A stretch of DNA of 64,000 nucleotides from Vigna angularis (Eukaryota > Streptophyta > Magnoliopsida > Fabales > Fabaceae), in assembly GCF_016808095.1 (NCBI RefSeq), contig NC_068971.1:50795631-50859630 (forward strand), given 5' to 3'. Position 1 is the first letter of the stretch; every line of letters starts with the position of its first letter. Shown here piece by piece: positions 61,351-64,000 of the stretch. A program made the translations under genes and the position numbers. Under the pieces are notes generated by a model, which did not search any database, was not told the DNA's origin, and saw only the letters and a list, made by a program, of their open reading frames with translations.

Positions 61351-63446
61351 CAAGGGATGTTGCAGTTTCTTTTTAATATTGTTACAAAAATTATCGATAT
61401 GAGCGCTGCAAATTTAATTTTGTCCAGTTTACTAACTGCATTGAACCCACGTGACATGTCTTGTACTTTATGTTATCTTTTATGAGATAAAGCCGAGGTC
61501 CATGCCGGATTTTTACTGTTTCATGTTATATTTAAAACCCAATCACATTGAATAATTTTATCACGTCTCAAATGTCTATTTATTATTTTCTTTCTAAAAC
61601 TTTTAAAGTGAATAACAAGAGACGTGGAAGGTACATACATGCATATGAAAATATATTTCATAAAACAACTCAGTTTAACAAGGATATGCAAATTGTAAAG
61701 TCTGCTTACACAAGTCACGTGAAAAAAAGTGATACTGAATTAAAAGTTTCTCAATATTAAAAAATCATCCACAAAGAGGGAGAAATAATTGTGCAAATCC
61801 TTTGTCCTCCTCCAAAACAAGATACATAATTGCAAATCGACTCTGATAAAAACAAAATCGTTTTTCGGGTTTCTAGCTAATGGAATCCGAATACTTACTG
61901 CATATCACTCTTAGCAGCTCAATATCCCTATCCAAATAAGAAAGAAAGTCTGGTTGAAGAAGTTTATATTCAAGCTAGAAATTAAAAATATATTTAACAA
62001 TTTTAATGTAAATTTCAATGTGATCTTGAATTCACTAAAATAGTACTTCTTAGAAATAAGAGGATTTAATAATTCTCGTGGAAGCGTTGTTATCTTAAAA
62101 AGAAAAGAAAACTTTTTTGAAGAAAATTAAACTGTTGCCTTTTTTCCAGATTCAATTGGATAATGCCTTACTTTCGGTTTACAGTCGATGTACACATTAC
62201 TCCAAAGTACAGAGGCACAAGTCCAATATAGCTTTTCATTTTTCTGATGCCATTCTTTTGAAAACAGTACGCCAAGTGGATCAGGTGAAAAATCTAGTTA
62301 GTAGTTGCTTCACGGAACTATCACAAGATGCACCACCACCCGCATAACAGTCATGTCACTAATCAATCATTCACTTCACATGTGCCGTTTCAGTTTTCTA
62401 ATTTAACTATGATATGATATGATAAAAATGTTTGTATACAATCACTGCTTTATAAAAAGATGAAAGTTAAATGCACCAATTGCACTCTTCATCTCTGATA
62501 TCAGGCAAGTTTCCGCAATGAATGCTGCTGGTTTATCTAAGAACATCACGCAAGTTGGGAGATTAATTTTCTTGCACAACATTATTGTCCCTATGCCATG
62601 TTCGATTGCTTTCAAACAGAAATAGGTGCGCGAAACCATTGGATAAGGAGGGACAAGGAGGCGAGTTATCCTCCAACTTAACTAGTTACTCGACGCAGCA
62701 TGGTTCAACTACTTCAAAAATTCATGCACGGCATTTCTAATAAAAAAAATTGCACACTTTACTCGTAACATGGAACTCCACATTCTTACTTTACACCAAA
62801 ATATAGAAAAAGAAAAGATTAAAGAAGTTGATTTGCTTGTACTTAGATGCGGAGCAATAAGTTCCTTAGATTAAGAGAAGAGCACCCATCGTGGATGACC
62901 TTTTTGGGGTCCCAATACCAATTAAAAAAAATCTTGCCATATCCAATTATCGAAACTTATAAGCAGGACCACATAGATGACTCAGAAGAGCAACGTCTCT
63001 GAGGACTTTTGTCAAACAAGTGGCGCTGGGGAGAATTATATGACCTTTCCGAACCCCAGTCGCCTATCATCCAACGTGGGAACATACCATAATTTAACAA
63101 TATCACAGACAACCCTCACATTCTCCCCCTCTACGCCATGTGCAAATGTCTTACAATATTCTCCTAAACAACTCAAGCAGTACGAAATTGTTCCAAGAAA
63201 ATTCAAAATTGTATATATCCACATATAATTAGCAGACATCTGGCACGACTTCTTTTTACAACGATTTACAAGACGCAAAACAAACAACAAACTGATTCTT
63301 CTTTCAGGTTGGAAAACAAGATTAAGCAAAGAAAACAAATACTGTTTTAACTTAATCATGATCTCAATTTTGAGCTCTGATTATTTAAATACAAGATTTA
63401 TTTTTCAAGAATAACAATCTTACCCGATTGATTCTATGAAAGAAAG

Positions 63447-63971
63447 CTAGAACTGAAAATCAATTCTGAGAGGTGGTTCCTGAATCAAAATCTTTGGGAA
63501 AGAAGATTCAACCTTGAGAGAAGCTCTGCAGAGAGGGCAACTTGAGTGGTGAGTGAGCCACCTATCAACACATTCACAATGGAAATAATGGTCGCACGCC
63601 GGCAAAACCTTCACTTTCTCGCCGTCTCTGAACTCGCCGAGGCAGATGCAACACTCCGTTTCGTCCCACGAGCTTTCGTCGCGATCCGAGGGCGCGTGGT
63701 GAAGGATTATGGGCAGTTTCTTGAGGGTTGCGGGGTCCAGTCCCTGAGACTGCGGGAGTGACGGCGCGTGGGTAGCGGCGGAAAACGCTGTGGTGGGAAG
63801 GAGCCCCTGGTAGCGACAAACCCAGCGCGTGTATATGAAGAGAACCGTGACGAGAAGGATAATGGAGAAGAGTACGATGACGAAGAACAAAGTCCTTCCT
63901 CGGATCTCTAGGTCTCTGTCATCGATTTCTGTGTAGTGCCAAGTGAATGGTCGGGTATCTGGGCTGGCCAT
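63447..63971 (-). CDS. RING-H2 finger E3 ubiquitin ligase, ATL family (ATL66-like)
   Basis: Single-exon gene of 174 aa. One N-terminal transmembrane segment lies at about residues 28-48 (LFFVIVLFSIILLVTVLFIY). The GLD motif lies at about 77-79. The RING-H2 finger has ligands C107, C110, C126, H128, H131, C134, C145 and C148, with the ATL-typical PxC before C126-x-H and DRWL after C134. A membrane-bound E3 that transfers ubiquitin from E2 enzymes; targets unknown. The N-terminal FTWHYTEIDDRD and GRTLFF resemble ATL66 from memory. The start ATG at 63971 gives the conserved MASPD-type N-terminus. The gene lies 29 bases from the window end, so its promoter is outside. Confidence 0.92.
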   Translation of the reverse strand: MASPDTRPFTWHYTEIDDRDLEIRGRTLFFVIVLFSIILLVTVLFIYTRWVCRYQGLLPTTAFSAATHAPSLPQSQGLDPATLKKLPIILHHAPSDRDESSWDETECCICLGEFRDGEKVKVLPACDHYFHCECVDRWLTHHSSCPLCRASLKVESSFPKILIQEPPLRIDFQF

Positions 63972-64000
63972 CGCGATCTGATTCCACAGTGTAGGAATTG

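Noticed and set aside
62117..62639. Two short frames (plus 62117-62347, minus 62442-62639) with somewhat protein-like composition
   Set aside because: No recognisable domain, no clear splice partners and no consistent exon chain.

Overview
The window is plant nuclear DNA. It is AT-rich, its genes are split by GT-AG introns, and it carries plant-only families: a trichome-birefringence-like acetyltransferase, an ATL RING-H2 protein, a jasmonate-oxygenase-type dioxygenase and a plastid tryptophan-pathway enzyme. Protein similarity and the dispersed repeats suggest a eudicot, probably a papilionoid legume. That lineage call is inference from memory of related sequences, not a database result.

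I support nine protein-coding genes, in order: a JOX-type 2-oxoglutarate dioxygenase (minus, 6279-8921); phosphoribosylanthranilate isomerase PAI (plus, 12320-14224) with a decayed partial tandem copy downstream (about 15470-16110); the xylan O-acetyltransferase ESK1/TBL29 (plus, 21661-24336); ribosomal protein uL1/RPL10a (plus, 25883-28123); clathrin heavy chain (plus, 32675-44532, 29 coding exons, 1700 aa); an unrecognised protein with one C-terminal membrane segment and a possible plastid transit peptide (plus, 47097-48840); a bHLH51-like transcription factor (plus, 54138-55192); the 25-residue ribosomal protein eL41/RPL41 (minus, 59151-59316); and an ATL66-like RING-H2 protein (minus, 63447-63971). 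For eight of them the exon lengths sum to a multiple of three with consistent phase at every junction; the ninth, the ATL gene, is a single exon.

The genes are unrelated housekeeping and regulatory genes, not an operon or pathway cluster. The only apparent shared logic is that both ribosomal-protein genes have telo-box and site II (GGCCCA/TGGGCC-type) promoter elements.

The intergenic DNA is AT-rich and full of small repeats: an LTR/TRIM-like relic near 2.3-2.45 kb, foldback elements at 17.4, 17.9-18.4 and 56.6-57.5 kb, a TIR-bounded element at 31.5-32.1 kb enclosing a GC-richer open frame (possible Pack-type element), several tandem duplications and an (AT)48 microsatellite. I saw no tRNA, rRNA or CRISPR array. 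I found no clearly undescribed multi-gene system. The observations most worth checking are the PAI tandem pseudogene, the GC-AG intron in RPL10a, the Pack-type TIR element and the eL41 micro-gene.
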